This document shows, piece by piece, positions 1 to 7,992 of a DNA stretch of 45,153 bases (position 1 is the first letter of the stretch; every line of letters begins with the position of its first letter). The DNA lies in contig CALXDJ010000015.1 in NCBI GenBank assembly GCA_944387035.1, forward strand, positions 1 through 45,153, given 5' to 3'. Position numbers and translations under genes: made by a program. Under the pieces are notes generated by a model that was not told where the DNA came from, searched no databases, and was given only the letters and a program-made list of their open reading frames with translations. This DNA is from an uncultured Oscillospiraceae bacterium. GTDB lineage: Bacteria; Bacillota; Clostridia; Oscillospirales; Oscillospiraceae.

Positions 1-39
1 AAGGGTTTCAGGGGTTGCATCTTTTTCAGCAACCTTAGT

Positions 40-115
40 TGGTCCGAGTGGCGGGATTTGAACCCACGGCCTCTTGGTCCCGAACCAAGCGCGCTACCAA
101 CTGCGCTACACCCGG
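40..115 (-). tRNA. tRNA-Pro (CGG anticodon)
   Basis: Read on the minus strand this folds as a full cloverleaf. The 7-bp acceptor stem is CCGGGTG paired with CACTCGG, followed by discriminator A and an encoded CCA. The anticodon stem CTTGG/CCAAG closes the loop TTCGGGA, which puts CGG at positions 34-36 and so reads proline codon CCG. The T-loop is TTCGAAT. A weak hairpin (GGTTGC/GCAACC, 14-35) lies just downstream of the tRNA 3' end and could be a terminator or processing site. The tRNA diverges from the spoIVFA-like gene. Confidence 0.96.
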
Positions 116-182
116 ATAAAACTGCTAACTTTTTCTCACTGCAGCTCAACCATTATAAGCAATCTTTGGAGAAATGTCAAGG

Positions 183-211
183 TTATATTCAAGAAAAAAC
201 GGACATACGAT
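183..211 (+). promoter_or_regulatory. Sigma-E-like promoter of the spoIVFA/spoIVFB-like operon
   Basis: The -35 candidate TTATATT (183-189) is separated by 14 bases from the -10 candidate CATACGAT (204-211). This agrees with the mother-cell sigma-E consensus of Bacillus subtilis (KMATATT, 14-15 bases, CATACANT) apart from one -10 position and a T at the degenerate second -35 position. Transcription would start near 218, just before the ribosome site of the gene at 241. The B. subtilis spoIVF operon is sigma-E dependent, so the match fits the gene content. No sigma-A promoter of comparable quality is visible here. Confidence 0.55.
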
Positions 212-240
212 GCAAAAGATCGGAAAGGAGAGGAGCGGCG

Positions 241-1221
241 ATGGCTTCACGGTACAGCGGACGCAGAGTCAGTACGATCGCGGCGGAGAAGAAGCGCCGC
301 AAAACGGTGCATACCAAGGTAAGCGGAGCTCGCCGGAGCACGGGAAAACAAAAAGAGGTGCCTCTGAGTTCACGGGAGCGGCAGCGATTGATTCAGTTGG
401 TCATTTGCGGCAGCGTTTTCGTATTGCTGGTGGCCGTCAAGCTGCTGTTGCCCGGACGTATGGCGGCGCTCAATGCCACGCTCTCCGATGCGCTGCAGCA
501 GAACATGGATTTACAGGCGGTCTTTTCTGCCGTGGGCCGGACGTTTTCGGGAGAAGAGGATTGGACCGGTGCGGCTGAAGAGGTGTATCGGGCAGTTTTT
601 GAGCCGGAGGCAGGAGAGGCCCTGGAGACTGCGGCGCACAGCGGTATCGAACTGAAAGAGAGAGCGCCGGGGGAGGCGGCCCTGGACCGTCTGCATACCT
701 ATTCCCAACAGGACGAAGAGACTCCGGCGGAGGATTCCACGCCGGAACAGCAGGTCTCTACATTGGCATATATCCTGTATTCCGACCAGAACCTGCCGGA
801 GAATGTCAGTCTGGAACAGGCCATCCTGGGATTTGATTACTGCACCCCCATTTCCGGTACCCTTACGTCTCCTTTTGGATATCGGGAGCATCCGGTAGAA
901 GGGGAAGAGCGTTTCCATTACGGGGTGGATCTGGCAGCCAATACTGGTACGGAAATTTCCTGCTTTGCCGATGGGACCGTGAAGGCAGTGGGAGAGAGCA
1001 GCAGCTATGGGAAGTATTGTATTATTGACCATGATGGCGGGTATTCTACCTTGTATGCCCATTGCAGCAGGATTGTCACTACGTCCGGTGCGACGGTGTC
1101 GAAAGGAGAAAAGATTGCAGAAGTAGGGGAGACGGGGATCGCGACCGGTCCTCATCTGCATTTTGAGCTCCATAAAGATGGTACGTATCTCAATCCAATC
1201 TACTATGTTTCAACGGTTTAA
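241..1221 (+). CDS. SpoIVFA-like M23 (LytM-fold) membrane protein
   Basis: 326 aa. The N-terminus is basic and cytosolic (about 45 residues, rich in Arg and Lys), then one membrane segment near residues 48-66, an acidic low-complexity linker, and a C-terminal M23 domain from about residue 215. That domain carries HYGVD (HxxxD) and HLHFE (HxH), so the zinc ligands look intact. The ATG at 241 has an AAAGGAGAGG ribosome site; the longer open frame upstream runs through the tRNA and is not real. The next gene overlaps by 17 bases and encodes an M50 protease, an arrangement matching spoIVFA-spoIVFB, in which FA holds and regulates the pro-sigma-K protease in the outer forespore membrane. A peptidoglycan endopeptidase role (SpoIIQ-like) is the alternative; the context favours SpoIVFA. 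Confidence 0.75.
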   Translation: MASRYSGRRVSTIAAEKKRRKTVHTKVSGARRSTGKQKEVPLSSRERQRLIQLVICGSVFVLLVAVKLLLPGRMAALNATLSDALQQNMDLQAVFSAVGRTFSGEEDWTGAAEEVYRAVFEPEAGEALETAAHSGIELKERAPGEAALDRLHTYSQQDEETPAEDSTPEQQVSTLAYILYSDQNLPENVSLEQAILGFDYCTPISGTLTSPFGYREHPVEGEERFHYGVDLAANTGTEISCFADGTVKAVGESSSYGKYCIIDHDGGYSTLYAHCSRIVTTSGATVSKGEKIAEVGETGIATGPHLHFELHKDGTYLNPIYYVSTV

Positions 1222-1825
1222 AGGCGCGGTCCGGATTTCCCCGGGATTTATCCTGCTGCTGTTTTGGTTTGCTGCCGGAAACGGCTGGGGACTGCTGGGG
1301 ACGATTTTACTGGCAGCGGCGGTCCATGAAGCAGGGCATTGCCTCATGCTGCGGCTGTGCGGGGGAGAATGTACAGGACTCCGAATCGGTGTTCTGGGTG
1401 CTGTGCTGGAAACAGGGAGTGCGTGCCTTCCCTATGGACAGGAGCTGCTGGTGGTGCTGGCAGGCCCCGGTGCCAACTGCCTGTTGGCCGCAGGAATGCG
1501 GGCGTTTGATATGGGGAGTGCCGGGGCAATGGGAGCGAATCTGGTGCTGGCACTGTTCAACCTTCTGCCGATCTATCCGTTGGATGGGGGAAGGGCGTTG
1601 TATCTGTGCACGGCCTGGGCAGCGGGACCGGCAGCGGGAGCGTGGGCTGTTCGATGGATTGGTGGGAGTTTTGCGGTATCCTTATGCGCAGCAGCACTTT
1701 GCCTGATGGCAGTCACGCAGGGAAGCCTGTGGCTGCTGCCGCCGGCAGTGGGAGCCGCTGCTGCCGCAGTGCGGTGTCTGCGGGGGTATGAAGAGGAAAC
1801 GTTCCCATCTGGAGGATTTTTGTAA
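1205..1825 (+). CDS. SpoIVFB-like M50 intramembrane metalloprotease
   Basis: 206 aa, almost wholly hydrophobic, with about five or six membrane segments. HEAGH (HExxH zinc motif) lies in an early helix, and a later helix carries NLLPIYPLDGG, the N-P-D-G signature that supplies the third ligand in site-2 proteases. Size and motif spacing fit SpoIVFB, which cleaves pro-sigma-K in the mother cell. The ATG at 1205 overlaps the upstream M23 gene, suggesting translational coupling. In-frame alternatives at 1178 (ATG) and 1163 (TTG) would add 9 or 14 residues, and none of the three has a strong ribosome site. The pairing with an M23 partner is the main reason to prefer SpoIVFB over a generic M50 protein. 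Confidence 0.78.
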   Translation: MFQRFKGAVRISPGFILLLFWFAAGNGWGLLGTILLAAAVHEAGHCLMLRLCGGECTGLRIGVLGAVLETGSACLPYGQELLVVLAGPGANCLLAAGMRAFDMGSAGAMGANLVLALFNLLPIYPLDGGRALYLCTAWAAGPAAGAWAVRWIGGSFAVSLCAAALCLMAVTQGSLWLLPPAVGAAAAAVRCLRGYEEETFPSGGFL

Positions 1826-1833
1826 AATAATGC

Positions 1834-1862
1834 TTGCAATTGGGCACTCCGTGTGATACACT
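1834..1862 (+). promoter_or_regulatory. Sigma-A promoter of rplS
   Basis: TTGCAA (1834-1839), 17 bases, then TACACT (1857-1862). It begins just after the spoIVFB-like stop codon and leaves a leader of nearly 100 bases before rplS. Confidence 0.7.
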
Positions 1863-1867
1863 ATCAG

Positions 1868-1950
1868 GGCTACAAAGGGTGGTCCTCTGTCGCGCACGGG
1901 CCAAGAGAGCCGCGTGCAGGTACATCTGCGGCATGAACACCTATATTATA
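1868..1950 (+). promoter_or_regulatory. Candidate L19 autoregulatory leader
   Basis: This is the untranslated stretch between the rplS promoter and its ribosome site, GC-rich and able to fold. Firmicute rplS genes often carry an L19 leader RNA that binds the protein for feedback control. Only position and length support it here; I could not confirm the published consensus structure by eye. Confidence 0.35.
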
Positions 1951-1963
1951 GGAGGAAATATCC

Positions 1964-2305
1964 ATGGATCTCATTAAGGAACTGAACAAAGAAACCCTGG
2001 CTAACGAGACGCCCCGCGTCCAGATCGGTGACACCGTGCGTGTGCACGTGAAGGTCAAGGAAGGCTCTCGCGAGCGTATCCAGGTTTTCGAGGGCACCGT
2101 CATTGCCAAGCGTCATGGCGGCATTGAGGAGACCATCACCGTTCGCCGCATTTCTTACGGCATCGGCGTGGAGAAGGTGTTCCCCGTCCATTCTCCTTCC
2201 ATCGACACCATCGAGGTTGTCCGCAACGGTTCTGTCCGTCGTGCCAAGCTGTACTATCTGCGCGGCCGCGTGGGCAAGGGCGCCAAGATCAAGGAGAAGC
2301 TTTGA
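1964..2305 (+). CDS. rplS: 50S ribosomal protein L19
   Basis: 113 aa, the normal length for L19. The family features are clear: the N-terminal helix, the [14 protein letters not shown] stretch, [10 protein letters not shown], the [17 protein letters not shown] block and the basic C-terminal [16 protein letters not shown]19 sits at the 30S-50S interface. The start follows a strong ribosome site (TAGGAGG). Codon use is biased towards C-ending codons, as in rpsB, tsf and alaS here, which fits high expression. It is monocistronic, with its own promoter and a hairpin terminator directly after the stop. Confidence 0.98.
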   Translation: MDLIKELNKETLANETPRVQIGDTVRVHVKVKEGSRERIQVFEGTVIAKRHGGIEETITVRRISYGIGVEKVFPVHSPSIDTIEVVRNGSVRRAKLYYLRGRVGKGAKIKEKL

Positions 2306-2317
2306 TCCAAAGGATAA

Positions 2318-2343
2318 AGAGAGGCAATTGCCTCTCTTTTTTC
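2318..2343 (+). terminator. Rho-independent terminator of rplS
   Basis: AGAGAGGC (2318-2325), loop AATT, GCCTCTCT (2330-2337), then a T-rich run. Confidence 0.9.
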
Positions 2344-2376
2344 TTGTCCAAATTCCGGGGTTTCGGTGGATTTTGG

Positions 2377-2406
2377 TTGCACGGAGTTGGAATGGTGTGG
2401 TATAAT
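2377..2406 (+). promoter_or_regulatory. Sigma-A promoter of the wecG-tmk operon
   Basis: TTGCAC (2377-2382), 18 bases, TATAAT (2401-2406), with TGG just before the -10 giving an extended -10 element. Confidence 0.8.
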
Positions 2407-2443
2407 ACGAATCTGTATGAGTATGTTACAGGTAGGTGATTCC

Positions 2444-3163
2444 ATGCGCATCGACGTTTTGGGCGTCGGATTTGATAATGTGACGATGGAAGAGGCGATT
2501 GACCGGGGAATGGAGCTGCTGCACAGTCAGGGCTGCCATTACGTGGTAACTCCTAACCCGGAGATCGTGGAGGTCTGTCGGGAGAATCCCGCGGCCTGCC
2601 GGGCCGTCAACGGCGCGGACCTGGTGCTGCCGGATGGTGTGGGAGTCATCAAGGGCGCCCGTATGCTGGGCACGCCTCTGAAGGAAAAAACTCCCGGTAT
2701 TGAATTTGCCGCCGGCTTGATGGAACGGATGGCCCGGGAGGGAATGTCCCTCTATTTGCTGGGCGCCAAGCCGGGTGTGGCCAAGATGGCCGGGGAGAAG
2801 CTGGCCCAGGCCCATCCGGGACTGCGGATTGCCGGAACCCATGACGGCTACTTTCACGAGGATGCGCCGGTGGTGGAGGAGATTCGCCAAAGCGGCGCGG
2901 ACGCGGTGTTTGTCTGTCTGGGCGCGCCCAAGCAGGAGCTTTGGATGGAGAAAAACGGTCCGGCTACCGGTGCCCGGCTGCTGTGCGGCCTGGGCGGCAG
3001 CCTGGATATTTTTTCCGGTACCACGGAGCGTGCACCCAAGTTCTGGTCCGATCACGGTCTGGAGTGGCTGTACCGGCTGTGCCGGGAGCCCCGCAGAATC
3101 GGCCGGATGATGAAGCTGCCGCTGTTTTTGGTGCATGTGAAACAGGAGAAGCGCCGCAGATGA
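2444..3163 (+). CDS. WecG/TagA/CpsF family glycosyltransferase (GT26)
   Basis: 239 aa, the usual family size. Visible motifs are VTPNPEIVEVCRENP near residue 40, LPDGVGVIKGARMLG near residue 62 (family Asp), and the central block with YLLGAKPGVA and FVCLGAPKQELWM. These enzymes move an N-acetylmannosamine-type sugar onto a lipid-linked GlcNAc on the inner membrane face, as TagA does at the start of wall teichoic acid linkage; the true acceptor here is unknown. The start at 2444 follows GGTAGGTG. The C-terminal tail is basic, as in membrane-associated members. The stop overlaps the tmk start (ATGA), so the two are co-translated. No other teichoic acid gene is in the window. Confidence 0.88.
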   Translation: MRIDVLGVGFDNVTMEEAIDRGMELLHSQGCHYVVTPNPEIVEVCRENPAACRAVNGADLVLPDGVGVIKGARMLGTPLKEKTPGIEFAAGLMERMAREGMSLYLLGAKPGVAKMAGEKLAQAHPGLRIAGTHDGYFHEDAPVVEEIRQSGADAVFVCLGAPKQELWMEKNGPATGARLLCGLGGSLDIFSGTTERAPKFWSDHGLEWLYRLCREPRRIGRMMKLPLFLVHVKQEKRRR

Positions 3164-3825
3164 ATGGAAAGCTGATTGTATTTGAAGGAACGGACGGCTC
3201 CGGCAAGACCACACAGACCAAACTGATCTGCCAGCGGCTGGAGCGGGAGGGGATTGCCTACCGGGAAATTGACTTTCCCCGGTATGGAAATCCGTTTGCA
3301 GAGCCGGCAAAGCGTTATCTGGAAGGCGATTTGGGAAAAACTGCCGGAGAGGTGAATGCCTATGCGGCATCCATGCTCTTCGCGGTAGACCGCTATGCGT
3401 CCTACCGGCAGGACTGGGGGGCCTTTTACCAGGAGGGCGGGCTGATTGTAGCCAACCGCTACACCACCTCCAATGCGGTGCACCAGGCTTCCAAGCTGCC
3501 GCCGCAGGAGCGCAAAGCGTTTTTGGAGTGGCTGTTTGATCTGGAGTATGCCCGTCTGGAACTGCCGCGGCCGGATCTGGTGATTTATCTGGACATGCCG
3601 ACGGAAATCACGGAGCGAATGATGCGCTCCCGGGAGGCCCAGACCGGCACCCATGCGGATATCCATGAACGGGACGACGCTTATCTGCGCCAGTGCCGGG
3701 CCAATGCCGCGGAAGTGGTGCAGGCGTGCGGCTGGAGAGTCATCAACTGCGCCGCGGGGGGAGAGCCTCGCACGCCCCAGGAGATTCACGAAGAGGTGTA
3801 CGGCATCGTCAAGGCGCTGCTTTAA
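3160..3825 (+). CDS. tmk: Thymidylate kinase (dTMP kinase)
   Basis: 221 aa. The P-loop GTDGSGKTTQ starts at about residue 10, followed by FPRYG (the DRY/FPR substrate region), FAVDRYAS and the C-terminal half with DMPTEITERMM. It phosphorylates dTMP to dTDP in the cytosol. The ATG at 3160 overlaps the wecG stop by four bases and has an AGGAGAAG ribosome site. The sequence resembles the divergent thymidylate-kinase branch of Clostridia, so a broader deoxynucleoside monophosphate kinase remains possible, but TMPK is the best call. Confidence 0.85.
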   Translation: MNGKLIVFEGTDGSGKTTQTKLICQRLEREGIAYREIDFPRYGNPFAEPAKRYLEGDLGKTAGEVNAYAASMLFAVDRYASYRQDWGAFYQEGGLIVANRYTTSNAVHQASKLPPQERKAFLEWLFDLEYARLELPRPDLVIYLDMPTEITERMMRSREAQTGTHADIHERDDAYLRQCRANAAEVVQACGWRVINCAAGGEPRTPQEIHEEVYGIVKALL

Positions 3826-3854
3826 GGGGGCTGTCCTGCATTGTTTGATGTGCA

Positions 3855-3879
3855 GACGGAGCGCATTTCGCGCTCCGTC
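3855..3879. repeat. 10-bp inverted repeat between convergent genes
   Basis: GACGGAGCGC (3855-3864), loop ATTTC, GCGCTCCGTC (3870-3879). It lies between tmk and the convergent mini-protein gene and probably ends transcription from one or both sides, although neither strand has a good T-run. Its core (GGAGCGC/GCGCTCC) is shared with the hairpins at 20338 and 20580. Confidence 0.5.
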
Positions 3880-3892
3880 CGGCATGACGGGT

Positions 3893-4048
3893 TCAGCAGC
3901 ACACGCCGCAGCCGTCATTGCGGGCATTTCCGCAACCGCAGCCGCAGTTGCCGGAACCCCAGGCGCTGCCGCCGCAGCAGCAAATCAGGATGACGATGAT
4001 GATGAGCCACAGGCAGGAACAGTCGTTGTTTCCGTTGTGAAAGCACAT
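3893..4048 (-). CDS. 51-aa cysteine- and glycine-rich single-span membrane mini-protein
   Basis: A short frame with a clear ribosome site (AGGTG, 8 bases before ATG). The product has a polar head ending in DCSC, one hydrophobic segment of about 10 residues (LWLIIIVILI), then a CCC triplet and a Gly/Cys/Asn tail with GNCGCGCGN and a final CC. I count 12 cysteines in 51 residues. The charged/polar head, short span and Cys-Gly tail are too ordered for a chance frame. Small proteins of this build occur in Oscillospiraceae, but I know of no assigned function; metal binding or a spore-surface or membrane structural role are guesses. It is transcribed against tmk and diverges from mltG. Confidence 0.6.
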   Translation of the reverse strand: MCFHNGNNDCSCLWLIIIVILICCCGGSAWGSGNCGCGCGNARNDGCGVCC

Positions 4049-4184
4049 AGGATGGTCACCTCACTTCGAGATATTCTATGCGTCAGATTCCCAAAAGGGG
4101 GCCTGACCGTGGGAAATTTTTTCATAGACAAGAACGTGGAATCCGGTTCGGCCACTGCCGGGGCGGAAAGGAATGGAGGTTTCG

Positions 4185-5348
4185 ATGTCTGATTTTAACA
4201 AGGGCGATACCGCCAGCTGGGATGCCAGTCAGGTGCGCCGTGCCCGCGGAGAACGCAGCAGAGAGCAGGGAGGCCGCGAGGAAGGCAGTACCCGCCGCCG
4301 GCGCCGGCGCCACATCAATCCGCTGCTGTATCTTTTGTGCGTACTGCTGATTTCCGCGCTTTTGGCGGGAATCGGCTGGCTGCTGATGTCGGATTTCTGC
4401 GCATTCAACCGGGGTGCCATCACCAAGATAACGGTGGAGGTTTCGGCTGAGGACAGCATGGGGGATATCGCAGAAAAACTGGAGGATGCGGGACTGATCC
4501 GTTATAAATGGTTCTTCCGCCTCTTCGCAGCGCTTTACAATGCGGATGAACAGGTCGGCATGGGCACCTATGAGCTCAATACCGATATGGACTATCGGGC
4601 GCTGATCAACGGTATGCGCAGTTCTTCCGGCAATATGAACGCCGACACGGTACGGGTCACCATTCCGGAGGGCTACACCGTTTCGCAGACCATTGCCCTG
4701 CTGGCAAAGAATGGGGTCAACACGGAAGAGGCCCTGCTGGAAACAGCGAAAACAGCGGATTTCGACTATGAGTTCATCGATAATAGTTCGGAAGAGATCA
4801 GCCGGCTGGAAGGCTATTTGTTCCCCGATACCTATGAGTTTTATGTGGGACATGATCCGGAGGGCGCTCTGGGCAAGCTGCTGAGCAACTTTGAGCGCAA
4901 GATGAACGAAGATCGCCTGGCTCAGGTGGAAGCTTCCGGATACAGCCTTGAGGAGATCATCACCATTGCGTCCCTCATTGAAAAGGAAACGGACGGCACC
5001 GACCAGTCCATGATTGCCTCGGTCATCTATAACCGAATGGACAACCCCTCTTATGAGACGGCCGGCCTGCTGCAGATTGACGCGTCTCTGCTCTATGCCC
5101 TGCCGGATCACGAAGGCGCCATCACCAATGAGGACAAGGCGGTGGATTCTCCCTATAACCTCTATAAGTATAAGGGACTTCCTCCCACGCCCATTGCCAA
5201 CCCCGGTGCCGCCGCCATTGATGCCGCGCTGTATCCTTCCTCCAGCGACTATTACTACTACGCCCTGGGCAAGGACGGCAAGCATCACTTCTCCAAGACT
5301 CTGGCGGAGCACAACGCCTTCCTGAACAGTGACGACTATGCGGGCTGA
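4185..5348 (+). CDS. mltG: Endolytic transglycosylase MltG (YceG-like)
   Basis: 387 aa. It has a basic cytosolic head rich in Arg, one membrane segment at about residues 47-68, a LysM-like stretch (ITVEVSAEDSMGDIAEKLEDAG), then the YceG catalytic domain. The key block is IASLIEKET, holding the catalytic Glu, with later GLPPTPIANPG typical of the family. MltG cuts nascent glycan strands at the membrane and sets glycan length. The start at 4185 has GGAGGT four bases upstream; an ATG at 4173 has no room for a ribosome site. The gene overlaps the U32 gene, the same neighbour as in Bacillus (yrrL beside yrrN/yrrO). Confidence 0.93.
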   Translation: MSDFNKGDTASWDASQVRRARGERSREQGGREEGSTRRRRRRHINPLLYLLCVLLISALLAGIGWLLMSDFCAFNRGAITKITVEVSAEDSMGDIAEKLEDAGLIRYKWFFRLFAALYNADEQVGMGTYELNTDMDYRALINGMRSSSGNMNADTVRVTIPEGYTVSQTIALLAKNGVNTEEALLETAKTADFDYEFIDNSSEEISRLEGYLFPDTYEFYVGHDPEGALGKLLSNFERKMNEDRLAQVEASGYSLEEIITIASLIEKETDGTDQSMIASVIYNRMDNPSYETAGLLQIDASLLYALPDHEGAITNEDKAVDSPYNLYKYKGLPPTPIANPGAAAIDAALYPSSSDYYYYALGKDGKHHFSKTLAEHNAFLNSDDYAG

Positions 5349-6573
5349 TCAGAAGAGAAAGATTCCGGAGCTGCTGGCTCCGGCGGGGGATCCGGAGCGG
5401 CTGCGCATGGCGGTGCTCTATGGCGCGGACGCGGTGTATCTGGCGGGAACGGACTTCGGTATGCGGGCCTTTGCGGGCAACTTTACGCCGGAGCAGATGC
5501 GTGAGGCGGTGGAGTTTGCCCACAGCCATGGCGTGCGGGTGCACTGCACGGTCAATACCATGCCCCGCAATGATGAGATTGCCCGTCTTCCGGAGCATTT
5601 GGAACAGCTCAACGAACTGGGCGTGGATGCGCTGATCGTGGCAGATTTGGGTGCTTTTACCCTGGCAGGGAAGTACGCCCCCCGCTGCCAGCGCCACATC
5701 TCCACGCAGGCCAGTATCTGCAATTACGAAACCGCCCGGGCTTGGTATGACCTGGGCGCCTCCCGGGTGATTCTGGCCCGGGAGGTGGGGCTGGCGGAAA
5801 TCCGGGAGATCCGGGAGAAAACGCCGCCGGAGCTGGAGATTGAGGCGTTCGTCCATGGCGCCATGTGTGTGAGTTATTCCGGGCGCTGCCTGCTCTCCAA
5901 TTATATGACCGGCCGGGATTCCAGCCGTGGTGCCTGCGCCCAGCCCTGCCGGTATCAGTACGCCCTGATGGAGGAAAAGCGTCCCGGGGAATATTTCCCC
6001 ATTGAAGAGGACGAGCAGGGGACCTACATTCTCAACTCCCGGGATATGTGCATGATCGACCATCTCCGGGATTTGACGGAGGCAGGACTGTCCAGCCTGA
6101 AGATTGAAGGACGTGCCAAGTCCGCCTACTATGCGGCCATTGTCACCGGCGCGTACCGTCACGGGCTGGATGCCGTAGCCGCGGGAGAGGAGATTGACCC
6201 GGTTTGGCGGGATGAGGTGGAGCATGTGAGCCACCGGCCCTATTCCACGGGCTTCTACTACGGCCCGCCGGGACAGTATTATGCCAATTCCAGATATGTC
6301 AGGGAGTGGCAAGTAGTAGCACTTGTCATGAATTGCGATGCGGAGGGCAATGCCACGCTTTCCCTGCGCAACAAATTCCGCACCGGCGACACCGTGGAGC
6401 TGGTGGGACCGGACCTGCGGCCCTTTGCTATGACGGTGGGGCAGATGCAGGATGAATCGGGCGCGGTTTTGGAAGAGCCGAGAACGCCCCAGATGATATT
6501 CCATATGAAATTGCCGAAGGCCGTACCGCCCTATACGCTGGTGCGGCATGCGGTGGAACTATCAGCGAAGTGA
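5338..6573 (+). CDS. U32 family protein, TrhP-like tRNA hydroxylation enzyme
   Basis: 411 aa. It opens with ELLAPAGDPERLRMAVLYGADAVY, the standard U32 start, and carries FVHGAMCVSYSGRCLLSNY and GACAQPCRY, whose four cysteines match the proposed Fe-S ligands of the RlhA/TrhP group. Annotated historically as a peptidase, the family is now linked to prephenate-dependent RNA hydroxylation; TrhP makes 5-hydroxyuridine at tRNA position 34. The mltG neighbour matches Bacillus yrrL-yrrN/O (trhP1/P2), which favours TrhP. The ATG at 5338 overlaps the mltG stop; a GTG at 5329 is an alternative. A collagenase-like peptidase role cannot be excluded from sequence alone. Confidence 0.82.
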   Translation: MRADQKRKIPELLAPAGDPERLRMAVLYGADAVYLAGTDFGMRAFAGNFTPEQMREAVEFAHSHGVRVHCTVNTMPRNDEIARLPEHLEQLNELGVDALIVADLGAFTLAGKYAPRCQRHISTQASICNYETARAWYDLGASRVILAREVGLAEIREIREKTPPELEIEAFVHGAMCVSYSGRCLLSNYMTGRDSSRGACAQPCRYQYALMEEKRPGEYFPIEEDEQGTYILNSRDMCMIDHLRDLTEAGLSSLKIEGRAKSAYYAAIVTGAYRHGLDAVAAGEEIDPVWRDEVEHVSHRPYSTGFYYGPPGQYYANSRYVREWQVVALVMNCDAEGNATLSLRNKFRTGDTVELVGPDLRPFAMTVGQMQDESGAVLEEPRTPQMIFHMKLPKAVPPYTLVRHAVELSAK

Positions 6574-6585
6574 GGAGAAGAAGCG

Positions 6586-7986
6586 ATGAACGCAGATGTT
6601 GTCATTGTGGGAGCCGGTCCTGCCGGTATCTTCACAGCCCTGGAGATGATTCGAAAGGGAAGCCATCAGAAAATTGTGATGGTGGAGAAGGGACAGGCGG
6701 TAGAGAACCGGCACTGCCCCAAGGATAAGACCCACAAGTGCGTAAACTGCAAGCCCTACTGCCACATCACCACCGGATTCTCCGGCGCCGGCGCCTTTTC
6801 CGACGGCAAGCTCTCTTTGAGCTATGAGGTGGGCGGCGATCTGCCCACACTGATCGGGGAGGATCTGGCTCAGGAGACGATCAACTATGCCGATCAGATT
6901 TATCTGGAGTTCGGTGCGGATGAGCATATTGAAGGTCTGGGCCATGAGGACGAGCGCAAGGAGATTCGCCGCCGTGCCATCCAGGCCGGACTCAAGCTGG
7001 TGGACTGCCCCATCCGGCACATGGGAACGGAAAAGGCCCAGGACATCTACTATCGCATTGAGCAGTATCTGCTGCAAAACGGTGTGGAGATGTATTTTGG
7101 CTACGAGTGCAGCAATTTGATCTTGGAAGGCGACGAGTGTAAAGGCGTTTCCGTTTCCAACGGAAAGACGGATCTGGAGATCTACGCCAAGCATACCGTG
7201 GTGGCTACCGGCCGTCGGGGTGCCGACTGGCTGGAGAAGCTGTGCGCCGAGCACAACATTGCCCACGCCCCCGGTACGGTGGACATCGGCGTGCGGGTAG
7301 AGGTGCGCAACGAGGTTATGGAGACCGTCAACCGGGTGCTCTATGAGTCCAAGCTGGTGGGCTATCCCAAGCCCTTCAAGAACAAGGTGCGCACTTTCTG
7401 CCAGAATCCCGGCGGCTTCGTCAGCCAGGAGAACTACGACAACAACCTGGCTGTGGTTAACGGCCATTCCTACAAGGAGAGAAAGAGCGACAACACCAAC
7501 CTGTCCATTCTCTGCTCCCACAATTTCTCCGTTCCGTTCAATCAGCCCATTGCCTATGCCCAGAAGGTGGGCGAGCTGACCAATATGCTGGCCAACGGCC
7601 AGATCCTGGTGCAGCGCTTCGGTGATATTCTGGACGGCAAGCGGACGTGGCAAAAGGAGCTGGCACAGTCCAACATCCGGCCCACGCTGCCGGATGCCGT
7701 GGCGGGTGACATCACGGCTGCTATGCCGTACCGGGCCATGATGAACATCATCAACTTCATCCAGGCCATGGATTACGTGGTGCCGGGCTTCGCCTCCTAT
7801 GAGACGCTGCTCTATTCTCCCGAGCTGAAGTTCTACTCCAACCGGGTGAAGATGGACACCGATTTCAATACCAGCCTCAAGGGCCTGCACTGCCTGGGCG
7901 ACAGCTCCGGCTGGACCCGCGGCTTGATGATGGCCTCCATCATGGGGGTCCTCATGGGACGCAAGATCGCCGCCGAAGAGAACTGA
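6586..7986 (+). CDS. FAD-dependent oxidoreductase (COG2509-like)
   Basis: 466 aa. It starts with a Rossmann dinucleotide motif (VVIVGAGPAGIFTALEM) and an early cluster CPKDKTHKCVNCKPYC that could bind metal or serve as a redox centre. GFSGAGAFSDGKLSL follows, and the C-terminus holds the second FAD contact (GLHCLGDSSGWTRG). This matches the uncharacterised FAD-dependent dehydrogenases common in anaerobic Firmicutes; the substrate is unknown. The ribosome site is GAGGAGAAG, and the gene starts 12 bases after the U32 stop, so it probably belongs to the mltG transcript. A strong terminator follows. Confidence 0.85.
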   Translation: MNADVVIVGAGPAGIFTALEMIRKGSHQKIVMVEKGQAVENRHCPKDKTHKCVNCKPYCHITTGFSGAGAFSDGKLSLSYEVGGDLPTLIGEDLAQETINYADQIYLEFGADEHIEGLGHEDERKEIRRRAIQAGLKLVDCPIRHMGTEKAQDIYYRIEQYLLQNGVEMYFGYECSNLILEGDECKGVSVSNGKTDLEIYAKHTVVATGRRGADWLEKLCAEHNIAHAPGTVDIGVRVEVRNEVMETVNRVLYESKLVGYPKPFKNKVRTFCQNPGGFVSQENYDNNLAVVNGHSYKERKSDNTNLSILCSHNFSVPFNQPIAYAQKVGELTNMLANGQILVQRFGDILDGKRTWQKELAQSNIRPTLPDAVAGDITAAMPYRAMMNIINFIQAMDYVVPGFASYETLLYSPELKFYSNRVKMDTDFNTSLKGLHCLGDSSGWTRGLMMASIMGVLMGRKIAAEEN

Positions 7987-7992
7987 AAACAA

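Noticed and set aside
58-240. N-terminal extension of the M23 gene
   Set aside because: The extra 61 codons lie over the tRNA-Pro gene and the sigma-E-like promoter; the ATG at 241 has the ribosome site.
1092-1100. Spo0A-box-like TGTCGAA inside the M23 gene
   Set aside because: Single copy inside coding sequence with no promoter nearby; most likely chance.
3653-4192. Plus-strand frame of 179 aa after tmk
   Set aside because: Starts inside tmk and runs antisense to the Cys-rich mini-protein; Ala-rich chance product.
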